Below are positions 8,429 through 15,436 of a stretch of 38,968 nucleotides of DNA, piece by piece. The notes below the pieces were generated by a model. That model saw nothing but the letters and a program-made list of their open reading frames with translations. It ran no database searches and was not told the origin of the DNA. Both the position numbers and the translations under genes were made by a program. Every line of letters begins with the position of its first letter. Within the stretch, counting starts at the first letter, position 1. This DNA is from Eubacteriales bacterium (GTDB lineage: Bacteria > Bacillota > Clostridia > Lachnospirales > Lachnospiraceae): contig JAUNGB010000051.1 in NCBI GenBank assembly GCA_030524715.1, forward strand, positions 1 to 38,968, in the 5' to 3' direction.

Positions 8429-8537
8429 TATTTTCACCTCTTTCCGAATTCACATCAGGACTCGCCTGTGAATCTTGGCGCGGGATTCTGGTCAGCTACG
8501 ATTACATAATCTCAAACCAAATCCCTGCACATCTGAG

Positions 8538-8577
8538 ATACCCCGCACGCCTGTCTTGCAACAACTGTACGGGGTAT
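8538..8577 (-). terminator. Intercistronic stem-loop after the solute-binding protein gene
   Basis: ATACCCCG (8538-8545) pairs with CGGGGTAT (8570-8577) and is extended by an AC/GT pair after one mismatch. There is no T-run on the minus strand, so it more likely protects the 3' end of the binding-protein message or partly attenuates than fully terminates. Confidence 0.55.
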
Positions 8578-8622
8578 ACCAATAAAGCGTTCATTTCATG
8601 AATTCTAAGCAATCATTTTTTC

Positions 8623-9897
8623 TCATTTCGCATCAATGATTCTCTGGGCCGCTTCCTCTGCCGATGCAAGAGCGGTTTCCGGATCTGCGTCATTTACAAA
8701 TATTTCTCCAATGGCAGTTCTCATAGACTGGTCAACATCTGTAAAATACGGTCCGAAATCGATAACCGGTGAATTTACAAGTTTTGTAAAAATTTCCCCT
8801 CTGGAAACGCCAAAGTACTCATCCACCTGCTTAAAAGCATCTGTTTCATAGGAAGGTTTATAGGAGGGGAACTGCCCCCATTTAAAGTTGATTTCATTAG
8901 CTTCATCATCCATCATGGCGTAAGCGGTATATGCTTTCGCAAGCTCCAGATTCTCTGAATTTGCGGAAATTGCCAGTACGCAGCCTCCCATGCTCACTTC
9001 TCCGCTTTCTTCCCCTTCAAAGCAAGGCATCGGAGCGATCCCCCACTTGCCGCTCTGTTCCGCAACGGAACTCATCAAAGTACCTGTATACCATACCGGA
9101 TATGGCAGGCTGGCGATCTGATCCGCGTTCAGGGCTGTAATCCTGTCGTCCCACTCGCTGGGAAGATCCATGGTAATACCTGCATCCTGCATTTCCTTCA
9201 GGAAGGAAATACCCTTTAACATTTTATCTGTAGTCAGGTCTACCTTTCCTTCTTCATCATAGTACACGCCTCCCTGCTGGTGCAGAAACAGCTTCACCGC
9301 ATCGCTGCTGGATGAACCGTTGTAGCAGAAACCAAACATTTTAACGCCTGTTTTCTCAAGGATGACTTTGCCTGCTTCCAGATACTCTTCCCATGTGGTG
9401 ATGGATTCCGCATCTACTCCTGCTTCCTCAAAAATATCTTTCCTGTACATCATTGCGCAGGGACCGATATCCCACGGAACCGCATAATATTTTCCGTCCT
9501 GTCCGATGGTAACGCCCAGGGCGTTAGCTGCGAAATTATCTTTTTCCGGTTCAACGATATCGCTTACATCAGCAAAGCTGCCCTCGTAATTATTTAAAAA
9601 CGCCTGGAAATCCGTCTGCTGGATCTGGATCACATCCGGTACATTTACACCGGAAGCAAGCGCCGGATATAATTTAGTATATTCTGCGTCTACTTTATCC
9701 ACAACAACAGTTGTGCCGGGATTCAATTCCATAAATTTCTCCGCAATCTCCTCAAGGCCGTCCGCCGACGCATTCCATGAGGCTACGTGGATTTCTCCGG
9801 AAAGGCCTGTGTTTTCTTCCTCTGCTGCAAAAACCGGTATTCCTGTTGTAAAAACCATACTTAACCCCAACAATACACTAATAAGTTTTTTCTTCAT
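8623..9897 (-). CDS. Extracellular solute-binding protein, CUT1 family
   Basis: A 424-residue ABC substrate receptor (SBP_bac_1 type). Residues 1-24 are a signal peptide (MKKK, hydrophobic core, VFA-AEE cleavage site). No cysteine is present near the cleavage site, so it is not a standard lipoprotein. The mature part starts EIHVASWN and contains YYAVPWDIGPCAMMYRKDIFEEAGV, a hallmark of sugar receptors. The ATG overlaps the stop of the aldo/keto reductase gene (ATGA), and the ribosome site lies inside that gene. It is expected to deliver an oligosaccharide or related solute to the two permeases downstream. Specificity cannot be read. Confidence 0.92.
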   Translation of the reverse strand: MKKKLISVLLGLSMVFTTGIPVFAAEEENTGLSGEIHVASWNASADGLEEIAEKFMELNPGTTVVVDKVDAEYTKLYPALASGVNVPDVIQIQQTDFQAFLNNYEGSFADVSDIVEPEKDNFAANALGVTIGQDGKYYAVPWDIGPCAMMYRKDIFEEAGVDAESITTWEEYLEAGKVILEKTGVKMFGFCYNGSSSSDAVKLFLHQQGGVYYDEEGKVDLTTDKMLKGISFLKEMQDAGITMDLPSEWDDRITALNADQIASLPYPVWYTGTLMSSVAEQSGKWGIAPMPCFEGEESGEVSMGGCVLAISANSENLELAKAYTAYAMMDDEANEINFKWGQFPSYKPSYETDAFKQVDEYFGVSRGEIFTKLVNSPVIDFGPYFTDVDQSMRTAIGEIFVNDADPETALASAEEAAQRIIDAK

Positions 9898-10913
9898 GCC
9901 TTCTTCTCCTTTTCTTTAAGTCTGCTTAGAATTACATTGATTTGTAACAGCTCCTCTTCTGTAAGCTGCGTATTATCAAGGGCGCGGACGTTTTCATGAA
10001 TCTGTTCCAGCCTGCTCGCTCCCAAAATAACCGATGTGTTTTTCTGAAGATTCCATATAAGCGCCATCTGTGCCAGCGACTGCCCGCGGTTTATGGCGAT
10101 CTGGTTTAACGCCTTTACCGCCTCCAGCTTCTCCGCCGTGATTTTACTTTTATCAAAGAATTTACTTCCGCTTGCCGCTCTGGAATTTTCCGGAATCCCG
10201 TGGAGATATTTGTCTGTCAGCAGCCCCTGTGCCAGAGGACAAAAGGCGATGGTTCCGATGGAAAGCTCCTTTGCTTTTTTCAGTACCTCATGATTACTCT
10301 GATCCAACATGGAATAGCGGACCTGATGGATCACACAATGAAGCTTTCTTCCTCTTAGTTCCCTCTCCATTCTCTCCGTGTCCCTGGGACTATAATTGGA
10401 AATTCCTATGTAAAGGGCTTTTCCCTGCCGGACAATCTGCTCCAGTGCCTCCGCGGTTTCCTCTATGGGCGTCTCCGCATCCGGCCTGTGATGATAAAAA
10501 ATATCCACGTAGTCCAGCCCCATCCGCTGCAGGCTCTGATCCAGAGACGAGATCAGGTGCTTTTTAGACCCCCCGTTTCCATAAGGCCCTTCCCACATAT
10601 CATAGCCGGCTTTTGTAGTGATCAGCAGTTCCTCTCTGTGCTCTCTTAAATCCTGCCTTAGGATCTCTCCGAAAATCTGTTCGCTGGTTCCCGGTACCGG
10701 GCCATAGTTGTTGGCAAGGTCAAAATGCGTAATCCCAAGATCAAAGGCTCCCAGAACCAGCTTCCTGCAGTTCTCATAAGAACTGGCAATATTAAAGTTA
10801 TGCCACAGCCCAAAGGACATGACAGGCAGCTTCAGACCACTGGAACCGCAGAACCGATATTGCATCATTTCATAGCGTCTTCCGTTAGGTTCGTAACTTT
10901 CTGTGTATTTCAT
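9894..10913 (-). CDS. Aldo/keto reductase (YghZ / Kv-beta-like)
   Basis: A 339-residue NADPH-dependent TIM-barrel reductase. The catalytic tetrad is complete: D65 and Y70 in FDLANNYG, K101 in TTKAG, and H141 in YHHRPD. The phosphate-binding region ILGASRLEQI lies near residue 308. The motif PVPGTSEQIFG is typical of the L-glyceraldehyde-3-phosphate reductase subgroup. AAGGAG lies 6 nt before the ATG. It is the first gene of the operon that continues into the binding protein, permeases, M24-like proteins and symporter, so its substrate is probably an aldehyde or ketone form of the imported compound. Cytoplasmic. Confidence 0.92.
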   Translation of the reverse strand: MKYTESYEPNGRRYEMMQYRFCGSSGLKLPVMSFGLWHNFNIASSYENCRKLVLGAFDLGITHFDLANNYGPVPGTSEQIFGEILRQDLREHREELLITTKAGYDMWEGPYGNGGSKKHLISSLDQSLQRMGLDYVDIFYHHRPDAETPIEETAEALEQIVRQGKALYIGISNYSPRDTERMERELRGRKLHCVIHQVRYSMLDQSNHEVLKKAKELSIGTIAFCPLAQGLLTDKYLHGIPENSRAASGSKFFDKSKITAEKLEAVKALNQIAINRGQSLAQMALIWNLQKNTSVILGASRLEQIHENVRALDNTQLTEEELLQINVILSRLKEKEKKA

Positions 10914-11018
10914 TCTGTCTCCTTATTTTTTCTTTTTCTTCTCTCTTTCGTTTGCTGATGAGTTTATTTTACTGAAATCCCTCTCTGTTTTCTAACTTTA
11001 TCTTATTAAATTTTGCGC

Positions 11019-11033
11019 ATTTTTGACCATTTT
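11019..11033. repeat. Direct repeat copy 1 (ATTTTYGACCATTTT)
   Basis: ATTTTTGACCATTTT differs by one base from the copy at 11122-11136. The two copies flank the predicted promoter of the aldo/keto reductase operon and lie 103 bp apart, close to ten helical turns. Confidence 0.5.
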
Positions 11034-11064
11034 GAGGATTTTATTTATTACGGTATTCTGTACT

Positions 11065-11093
11065 ATCATTGCATTTTCCATTTGATTTGTAAA
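11065..11093 (-). promoter_or_regulatory. Possible promoter of the aldo/keto reductase-ABC operon
   Basis: Minus-strand -35 TTTACA (11088-11093), 17-bp spacer, -10 AATGAT (11065-11070). The match is moderate and the leader would be about 145 nt. Apart from this, the flanking repeats and the terminator, nothing else is seen in the 377-nt gap. Confidence 0.4.
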
Positions 11094-11121
11094 GGTTTTC
11101 CATATTTTCTCAATTTTGTGT

Positions 11122-11136
11122 ATTTTCGACCATTTT
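11122..11136. repeat. Direct repeat copy 2 (ATTTTYGACCATTTT)
   Basis: ATTTTCGACCATTTT, 14 of 15 bases shared with the copy at 11019-11033, upstream of the predicted -35. Confidence 0.5.
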
Positions 11137-11140
11137 TAAC

Positions 11141-11174
11141 GCAAAAAATAGAACCCCGTATAATGGGATTCTAT
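11141..11174 (-). terminator. Intrinsic terminator of the UroD-like gene
   Basis: On the minus strand ATAGAATCCC (11174-11165) pairs with GGGGTTCTAT (11157-11148) around a short loop and is followed by a T run (11147-11143). It ends the UroD-like transcript and isolates it from the operon downstream. Confidence 0.8.
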
Positions 11175-11290
11175 TCCTGTTAAAAGCATACGCCGTACAT
11201 AAAGCGCTTATTTTATAAATCTACAGACAGCTATTCCTGTTTAGGGCCCACCCACATTTGTTACTCATCGCCTGTAGAGGCGGCGGCATC

Positions 11291-12247
11291 TCACATCTGA
11301 TGTACGGTCTCCATCAGCCTGGAAATATTGGCAAGGGGAATATCCGAATGGAAACTGCAGTCGGCCCCGAGAAGGAATCCCGACATGTTCCGGTATTTTT
11401 CCGCAAGCTTTCGCACATACCTGTCAATTTCTTCCGGACTTCCTTTGTGAATGACGCTCTCTTTTGTATTGTCCATACCCCCTATGACAGCTTTACCTCC
11501 AAAGAACTTCTTTCCGTCTTCTAAACTCATCTTTTCCACATTTACAGACCAATTCACCGCCCTGCACGGATAATCCTTCCAATTCTCCAGATGGTTCTCA
11601 AATCCATCCCATCCACAGCAGTGCATCAGGTTCCATTCACTGAACTGATTGGCCGCTGTCAGAGTCCTAAGATCGCTTGGAGAAACCAGACGCATATATT
11701 CCTCGTGGGAAAAGCGCTTTTTCTCGCCTCCCTGTACACAAAAATACACCCCGTCACAGCCGCATTGGCGAATTATCTTTTCTGCCAGGCGGGCATTATC
11801 ACCGGCAATGACGTCCAGGGCATACAGAACCGCTTCCTCATCTTCTTTCAGGTGCCTCATAACCAGCCCATCTGTAGCGGCAAACCGCATGGAGGAAAAC
11901 GCGGCAAAAATATTATAATAAACCATACATTCCCCACCGATTTCCTCCACGATCTGTTTTGCGCGCTCTTCCTGATCAGTAAAATACGGATGGTTCTCCG
12001 GCAGCGGCTCCAGATATCTCCAGTCAGAAGCTCTCTGAATTTCCCGGGAAAGAGGATATTCAAAATATCCGTCGCTCATAATCTTTACAAAGTCCACATC
12101 CGTCTCCCTGTAATAGCGGATCTGATCCTGAATGACGTAATCTCCTTTTCGTTTCTCTTCCGGCAGATGCCGCCATACGCTGCAGAGAATGCCGTCGATT
12201 GCTTCATTATTTAATGCTTTTTTCATTCTCTGTCTTTTGTTTTCCAT
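11291..12247 (-). CDS. Uroporphyrinogen decarboxylase-family protein (methyltransferase-like)
   Basis: A 318-residue cytoplasmic protein of the UroD/MtaA superfamily TIM barrel. It carries a candidate zinc set H209-x-C211 (NLMHCCGWDG) with C297 (LGADCSFHSD), like the H-x-C...C motif of methylcobamide methyltransferases, and the GGMDN strand (256-260). True heme-pathway UroD is unlikely because there are no heme genes around and the chain lacks the classic N-terminal RQAGR signature. No corrinoid protein or activase is encoded nearby. The ATG at 12247 is preferred (AGGAG 11 nt upstream); a GTG one codon earlier is possible, and an upstream GTG at 12292 has no ribosome site. It is divergent from an AraC gene, its likely regulator. 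Confidence 0.78.
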   Translation of the reverse strand: MENKRQRMKKALNNEAIDGILCSVWRHLPEEKRKGDYVIQDQIRYYRETDVDFVKIMSDGYFEYPLSREIQRASDWRYLEPLPENHPYFTDQEERAKQIVEEIGGECMVYYNIFAAFSSMRFAATDGLVMRHLKEDEEAVLYALDVIAGDNARLAEKIIRQCGCDGVYFCVQGGEKKRFSHEEYMRLVSPSDLRTLTAANQFSEWNLMHCCGWDGFENHLENWKDYPCRAVNWSVNVEKMSLEDGKKFFGGKAVIGGMDNTKESVIHKGSPEEIDRYVRKLAEKYRNMSGFLLGADCSFHSDIPLANISRLMETVHQM

Positions 12248-12323
12248 CACTTTCTCATCTCCTGATTTATATGCGGCTTGTTTTTGCTTCACAAATATAT
12301 TAAAATACTATCATTGATTTCCT

Positions 12324-12352
12324 ATATTATCACACTTTTTATGCAAACGCAA
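12324..12352 (-). promoter_or_regulatory. Promoter of the UroD-like gene
   Basis: Minus-strand -35 TTGCGT (12347-12352), 17-bp spacer, -10 TAATAT (12324-12329). The inverted repeat at 12343-12358 covers the -35. Confidence 0.5.
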
Positions 12353-12358
12353 GTTTGC
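12343..12358. promoter_or_regulatory. Inverted repeat over the -35, candidate operator
   Basis: GCAAAC-GCAA-GTTTGC: perfect 6-bp arms with a 4-bp centre overlapping the -35 of the UroD-like promoter, in the intergenic region shared with the AraC gene. Confidence 0.4.
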
Positions 12359-12390
12359 TGCAAGGAAGCCAGAAAGCCCAAAAGCTTCCT

Positions 12391-12454
12391 GTTACTGTTT
12401 ACTCCCTGGCCTTGCACTGGCTGCCCGGGCTTGTGGTCAGTAGTGCTGAATAGC
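12391..12454 (-). repeat. Dispersed intergenic repeat, copy A
   Basis: A 64-nt element running from GTTACTGTTT to GAATAGC on the plus strand. Its reverse complement matches copies at 31109-31177 and 38814-38877 almost throughout, with a 17-nt identical core (CCCGGGCAGCCAGTGCA). It ends only a few bases before the ribosome site of the AraC gene, so it probably lies in that gene's leader or promoter. Confidence 0.85.
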
Positions 12455-12472
12455 CAAGAAAGGATTTTATTT

Positions 12473-13405
12473 ATGTCCATGAAACCCAGATCAAACCTGC
12501 CCTATGCCCTGGAATACCGTTATTATAATCTTCCGGTAGATTTTCCGATTTTTGCATTGCTTGGCGACAGATGGATGCTTCCTGATGACGACATTACATT
12601 TCTTCATTTTCATAATTGCCTGGAAATCGGTTATTGCTATGAAGGCAGCGGATATCTTCTTGCAGAAGATCAGAAGCTGGACTTTTCCGCAGGAGACATT
12701 TCCATTGTTTATCAGAATACCGTCCATCGCTCCGCAAGCGACAAGGGAAGCGTAAGCTGGTGGGAATATCTCTATATTGACACAGAACGGATGCTGGCGG
12801 ATTTTTTTCCCGGCGGCTTTCCTCACCATGAATTTTTTCTGCTCCAGACTCTTGGCCAGAACAACATTATCAAAAAAGGCCAGAACCCTTTCATCCATAT
12901 GCTTGTAAGAAATATTCTGGAAGAGATGCGCCTGGAAAAGGACAACTATAAGGACTGTGTACGTGGGCTGTGCCTCAGCCTTTTTATCGAGCTGATCCGC
13001 GAAAATTCCCAAAAGGAACCGGATTCCTTTCAGTCCTCCCACCTTTATCTTTCCATTATGCCAGCTATTTCCTATATTGATAAAAACTATATGCTGCCGC
13101 TGAAAATTCAGGAGCTGGCAGATCTGTGCCAGATGAGTCCTACCCATTTCCGTCGGCTTTTCCAAACCTCCATGCACACCAGCCCCCTGGAATATCTCAA
13201 CCGGGTACGTATCCGCCGCTCCTGTATCCTTCTGCACAATACGGAAAAATCCATCCTGGATATTTCCCTGGAGGTGGGCTTTTCTTCGATTTCCAGCTAC
13301 AACCGGCAGTTCCAGAGAGTGATCGGGACGTCCCCCCTGCGCTGGAGGAACAATTCCAGATCCATGCATAAAAAAGATTATACCTACTCCGTATTTGACT
13401 TTTAA
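12473..13405 (+). CDS. AraC-family transcriptional regulator with cupin sensor
   Basis: A 310-residue regulator. The N-terminal half (about 25-150) is an AraC-type cupin sugar-binding domain (FLHFHNCLEIGYCYEGSG, AGDISIVYQNTVHR). The C-terminal 100 residues hold two helix-turn-helix motifs (IQELADLCQMSPTHFRRLF and ILDISLEVGFSSISSYNRQF). The start at 12473 is preferred because AAAGGA lies 8 nt upstream. A longer frame back to 12278 runs through the dispersed repeat and gives an implausible N-terminus. It is divergent from the UroD-like gene, the likely target; it may also serve the transport operon beyond. Confidence 0.9.
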   Translation: MSMKPRSNLPYALEYRYYNLPVDFPIFALLGDRWMLPDDDITFLHFHNCLEIGYCYEGSGYLLAEDQKLDFSAGDISIVYQNTVHRSASDKGSVSWWEYLYIDTERMLADFFPGGFPHHEFFLLQTLGQNNIIKKGQNPFIHMLVRNILEEMRLEKDNYKDCVRGLCLSLFIELIRENSQKEPDSFQSSHLYLSIMPAISYIDKNYMLPLKIQELADLCQMSPTHFRRLFQTSMHTSPLEYLNRVRIRRSCILLHNTEKSILDISLEVGFSSISSYNRQFQRVIGTSPLRWRNNSRSMHKKDYTYSVFDF

Positions 13406-13435
13406 TTGACCCGCAGACCAGACTTCGAGTATAAT
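13406..13435 (+). promoter_or_regulatory. Promoter of the DUF3783-pyrC operon
   Basis: -35 TTGACC (13406-13411), 18-bp spacer, consensus -10 TATAAT (13430-13435). It begins one base after the AraC stop codon, so the pair is transcribed independently. Confidence 0.75.
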
Positions 13436-13441
13436 AAGCAT

Positions 13442-13477
13442 ATGCTCTTCAAGACTCGCCCGCGGGTCTTAGAGCAT
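13442..13477 (+). other. Stem-loop at the 5' end of the DUF3783-pyrC transcript
   Basis: ATGCTCT (13442-13448) pairs with AGAGCAT (13471-13477), then after a 2-nt bulge AAGACTCG pairs with CGGGTCTT around a CCCG loop. It starts at the predicted first transcribed bases and ends about 25 nt before the ribosome site. No T-run follows, so it looks like a stabilising or regulatory 5' structure rather than a terminator. It does not resemble a PyrR-binding loop. Confidence 0.6.
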
Positions 13478-13516
13478 GTCTGATATACAATTTTACGATC
13501 AACGGAGGAAACATCA

Positions 13517-13909
13517 GTGATTACAGGACCACAGATTCTATTATATAACCTCAGAGACGACGAAAGAACACGCCGGATCCGGCAGTATTTAAACAAAACG
13601 GGAATTGCCTTCCGTACTGTAACGGCTCCGGATTTTTTGCAGCCTCTTGGATATTTATTTGAAATTCCGGGATTTGAAAGAAATCCGCAGTTTAATCTGG
13701 GCGGAAATTTTCAGGATGAAATGCTGGTGCTCAAGGACTTTTCTTCTGAACAGCTTGACCAGTTTCTTCAGTTTTTTAAGGCAAACGGAATCCCTTCTGT
13801 CAGGCTGAAGGCCATCCTCACGCCCATCAACCGGCACTGGAATTCTCTTCAGCTTTATGAAGAGCTGACACAGGAGCACAAAGCCATGACTAATGTTAAA
13901 AAGCTCTAA
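13517..13909 (+). CDS. DUF3783 protein
   Basis: A 130-residue cytoplasmic protein starting at a GTG with GGAGG 8 nt upstream. The C-terminal half (about 70-125) matches DUF3783: EMLVLKDFSSEQLDQFL, then LKAILTPINRHWNSLQLYEEL and a final EH pair. No enzyme motif or membrane segment is seen. It is the first gene of a two-gene operon with pyrC, 30 nt upstream of it. The biochemical role of the family is unknown; the link to pyrC is by position only. Confidence 0.8.
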   Translation: MITGPQILLYNLRDDERTRRIRQYLNKTGIAFRTVTAPDFLQPLGYLFEIPGFERNPQFNLGGNFQDEMLVLKDFSSEQLDQFLQFFKANGIPSVRLKAILTPINRHWNSLQLYEELTQEHKAMTNVKKL

Positions 13910-13939
13910 CATCATTTTACAGAACAGGAGTATTTTCTT

Positions 13940-15211
13940 ATGCTTATAAAAAATGGAATTTTAATGAATCCACGCAAGAATGAAATAAAAAAAGCCGATA
14001 TCCGGATCACTGACGGAATCATCCGGGAAATCGGCAGCTTACGGCCGCAGACAGGCGAAGAGGTTCTTGATATTGAAGGGCTTATCCTCGCACCGGGTCT
14101 TGTAGATACGCATGTTCATTTCCGGGATCCGGGATTTACCTACAAAGAAGACCTTCACACCGGAGCTTTATCCGCGGCAAGAGGAGGCTTTACCTCTGTG
14201 ATCTGTATGGCGAATACTTCACCGGCTGTGGACTGTGTCCCTGTATTGCAGGATATTCTGAAACGGGCCTCCGGGGAAAACATTCATATTTACCAGGCTG
14301 CCTCTGTTTCCCTTGGCTTAAAAGGAGAGGCGTTAACTCCTATGGAAGAACTGAAAGCAGCCGGCGCCTGCGGCTTTACTGACGATGGAATTCCCCTCCG
14401 GGACGCAAAGCTCTGTTATGAAGCCATGAAGAAAGCGGCTGCCCTGGACGTTCCCATTAGTCTTCACGAAGAGGATCCCTCTTTTATATGCGACAACGGT
14501 ATCAATCAGGGGGCGGCGTCACAGGCTCTTGGAATCGGCGGTTCCCCTTCCCTTGCAGAAGAGGTGCTTGTTGCAAGGGACTGCATGCTGGCGCTCCATT
14601 CAGGAGCCCATACGGTCATCCAGCATATCAGCTCCGGAAATTCTGTTGCTTTAGTACGAACGGCCAAAGCGTTAGGCGCCAAAATTCATGCCGAAGCAAC
14701 GCCCCATCACTTTACACTTACCGAGGATGCAGTAGTCATTCACGGCAGCCTTGCCAAGATGAATCCGCCTTTACGGACAGAGGCAGACCGGATGGCGATC
14801 ATTGAAGGTCTCAAAGACGGGACGATCGATCTGATTGCTACAGACCATGCGCCGCACAGCGCAGAAGAAAAAGCGCGGCAGCCGATCACCAGGGCGCCCA
14901 GCGGAATTATCGGGCTGGAGACTGCTTTTGCATTGGGCGTGACAAGCCTGGTAAAGCCCGGACATCTGACACTTATGCAGCTATTAGAGAAAATGAGTTC
15001 AAATCCGGCAGAGCTGTACCATCTTCCGGGCGGGGTGATCGAAGTGAACGCTCCGGCAGATTTTGTAGTGTTCAATGCCGATGAAAAATGGATACCTGAA
15101 AAGTTTGCTTCCAAATCCCGCAACACTCCGTTTATCGGAATGGAATTAGAGGGAAAAGTTCTCTATACCATCTGCCGCGGGAATATCGTCTATAATAGTT
15201 CCAATGAGTAA
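13940..15211 (+). CDS. pyrC: Dihydroorotase
   Basis: A 423-residue class I dihydroorotase catalysing reversible cyclisation of carbamoyl-aspartate to dihydroorotate in UMP synthesis. Metal and catalytic residues can be placed: H58 and H60 in DTHVHFRDPG, D149 in FTDDG, H176 in SLHEED, H229 in QHISSG, and D302 in ATDHAPH. Length is typical for the Bacillus/Aquifex type. AGGAG lies 9 nt before the ATG. Other pyr genes are absent from the window, so this copy is detached from a main pyrimidine operon. An allantoinase is less likely given the strong dihydroorotase motifs. Confidence 0.93.
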   Translation: MLIKNGILMNPRKNEIKKADIRITDGIIREIGSLRPQTGEEVLDIEGLILAPGLVDTHVHFRDPGFTYKEDLHTGALSAARGGFTSVICMANTSPAVDCVPVLQDILKRASGENIHIYQAASVSLGLKGEALTPMEELKAAGACGFTDDGIPLRDAKLCYEAMKKAAALDVPISLHEEDPSFICDNGINQGAASQALGIGGSPSLAEEVLVARDCMLALHSGAHTVIQHISSGNSVALVRTAKALGAKIHAEATPHHFTLTEDAVVIHGSLAKMNPPLRTEADRMAIIEGLKDGTIDLIATDHAPHSAEEKARQPITRAPSGIIGLETAFALGVTSLVKPGHLTLMQLLEKMSSNPAELYHLPGGVIEVNAPADFVVFNADEKWIPEKFASKSRNTPFIGMELEGKVLYTICRGNIVYNSSNE

Positions 15212-15340
15212 TGGAATCCATCAGGTTTACGGTCACTTTATCGGCTCTTATTTTTAATTATCGGCTCTTTTTTAAACGCAGACAAGTTTCCCCATCGCTC
15301 TCACTTGAAGCGGGACAGGATGCTTATCTGCGTTCATATT

Positions 15341-15365
15341 GCCGGGAGATCTGGCATCTCCCGGC
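15341..15365 (+). terminator. Perfect hairpin between pyrC and the anti-sigma gene
   Basis: GCCGGGAGAT (15341-15350) and ATCTCCCGGC (15356-15365) form a perfect 10-bp stem with a 5-nt loop between convergent genes. There is no clear T-run on either strand, so termination strength is uncertain. The rest of the 224-nt gap shows only a duplicated TATCGGCTCTT, each copy followed by a T-rich stretch, and the hairpin at 15404. Confidence 0.5.
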
Positions 15366-15403
15366 CTCCCTAAAAGCTCAATCTCTATAAAAATTCAATC
15401 TTT

Positions 15404-15436
15404 GTTACTGTTTGCACCGTAGGTGCGAACAGTAAT
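15404..15436. repeat. GTTACTGTT-type hairpin repeat, copy 1
   Basis: A 33-nt imperfect palindrome: GTTACTGTT, then GCACC/GGTGC around a small loop, then AACAGTAAT. It reaches the stop codon of the anti-sigma gene and could act as its 3' hairpin. It matches the 33-nt copy at 34051-34083. Confidence 0.7.

Noticed and set aside
11198-11215. CcpA site at an AAGCGCTT core downstream of the UroD-like gene
   Set aside because: It lies between a stop codon and a terminator, lacks the TG/CA ends of a cre site, and has no promoter to control.
12278-12472. N-terminal extension of the AraC gene
   Set aside because: It covers the UroD-like promoter and the dispersed repeat and lacks AraC homology; the ribosome site supports the start at 12473.
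12491-13441. Long antisense frame of 316 codons opposite the AraC gene
   Set aside because: Shadow of the AraC coding frame; no family features and no ribosome site.
13442-13477. PyrR attenuator before pyrC
   Set aside because: The hairpin lacks the conserved PyrR-binding loop and there is no terminator/antiterminator pair.
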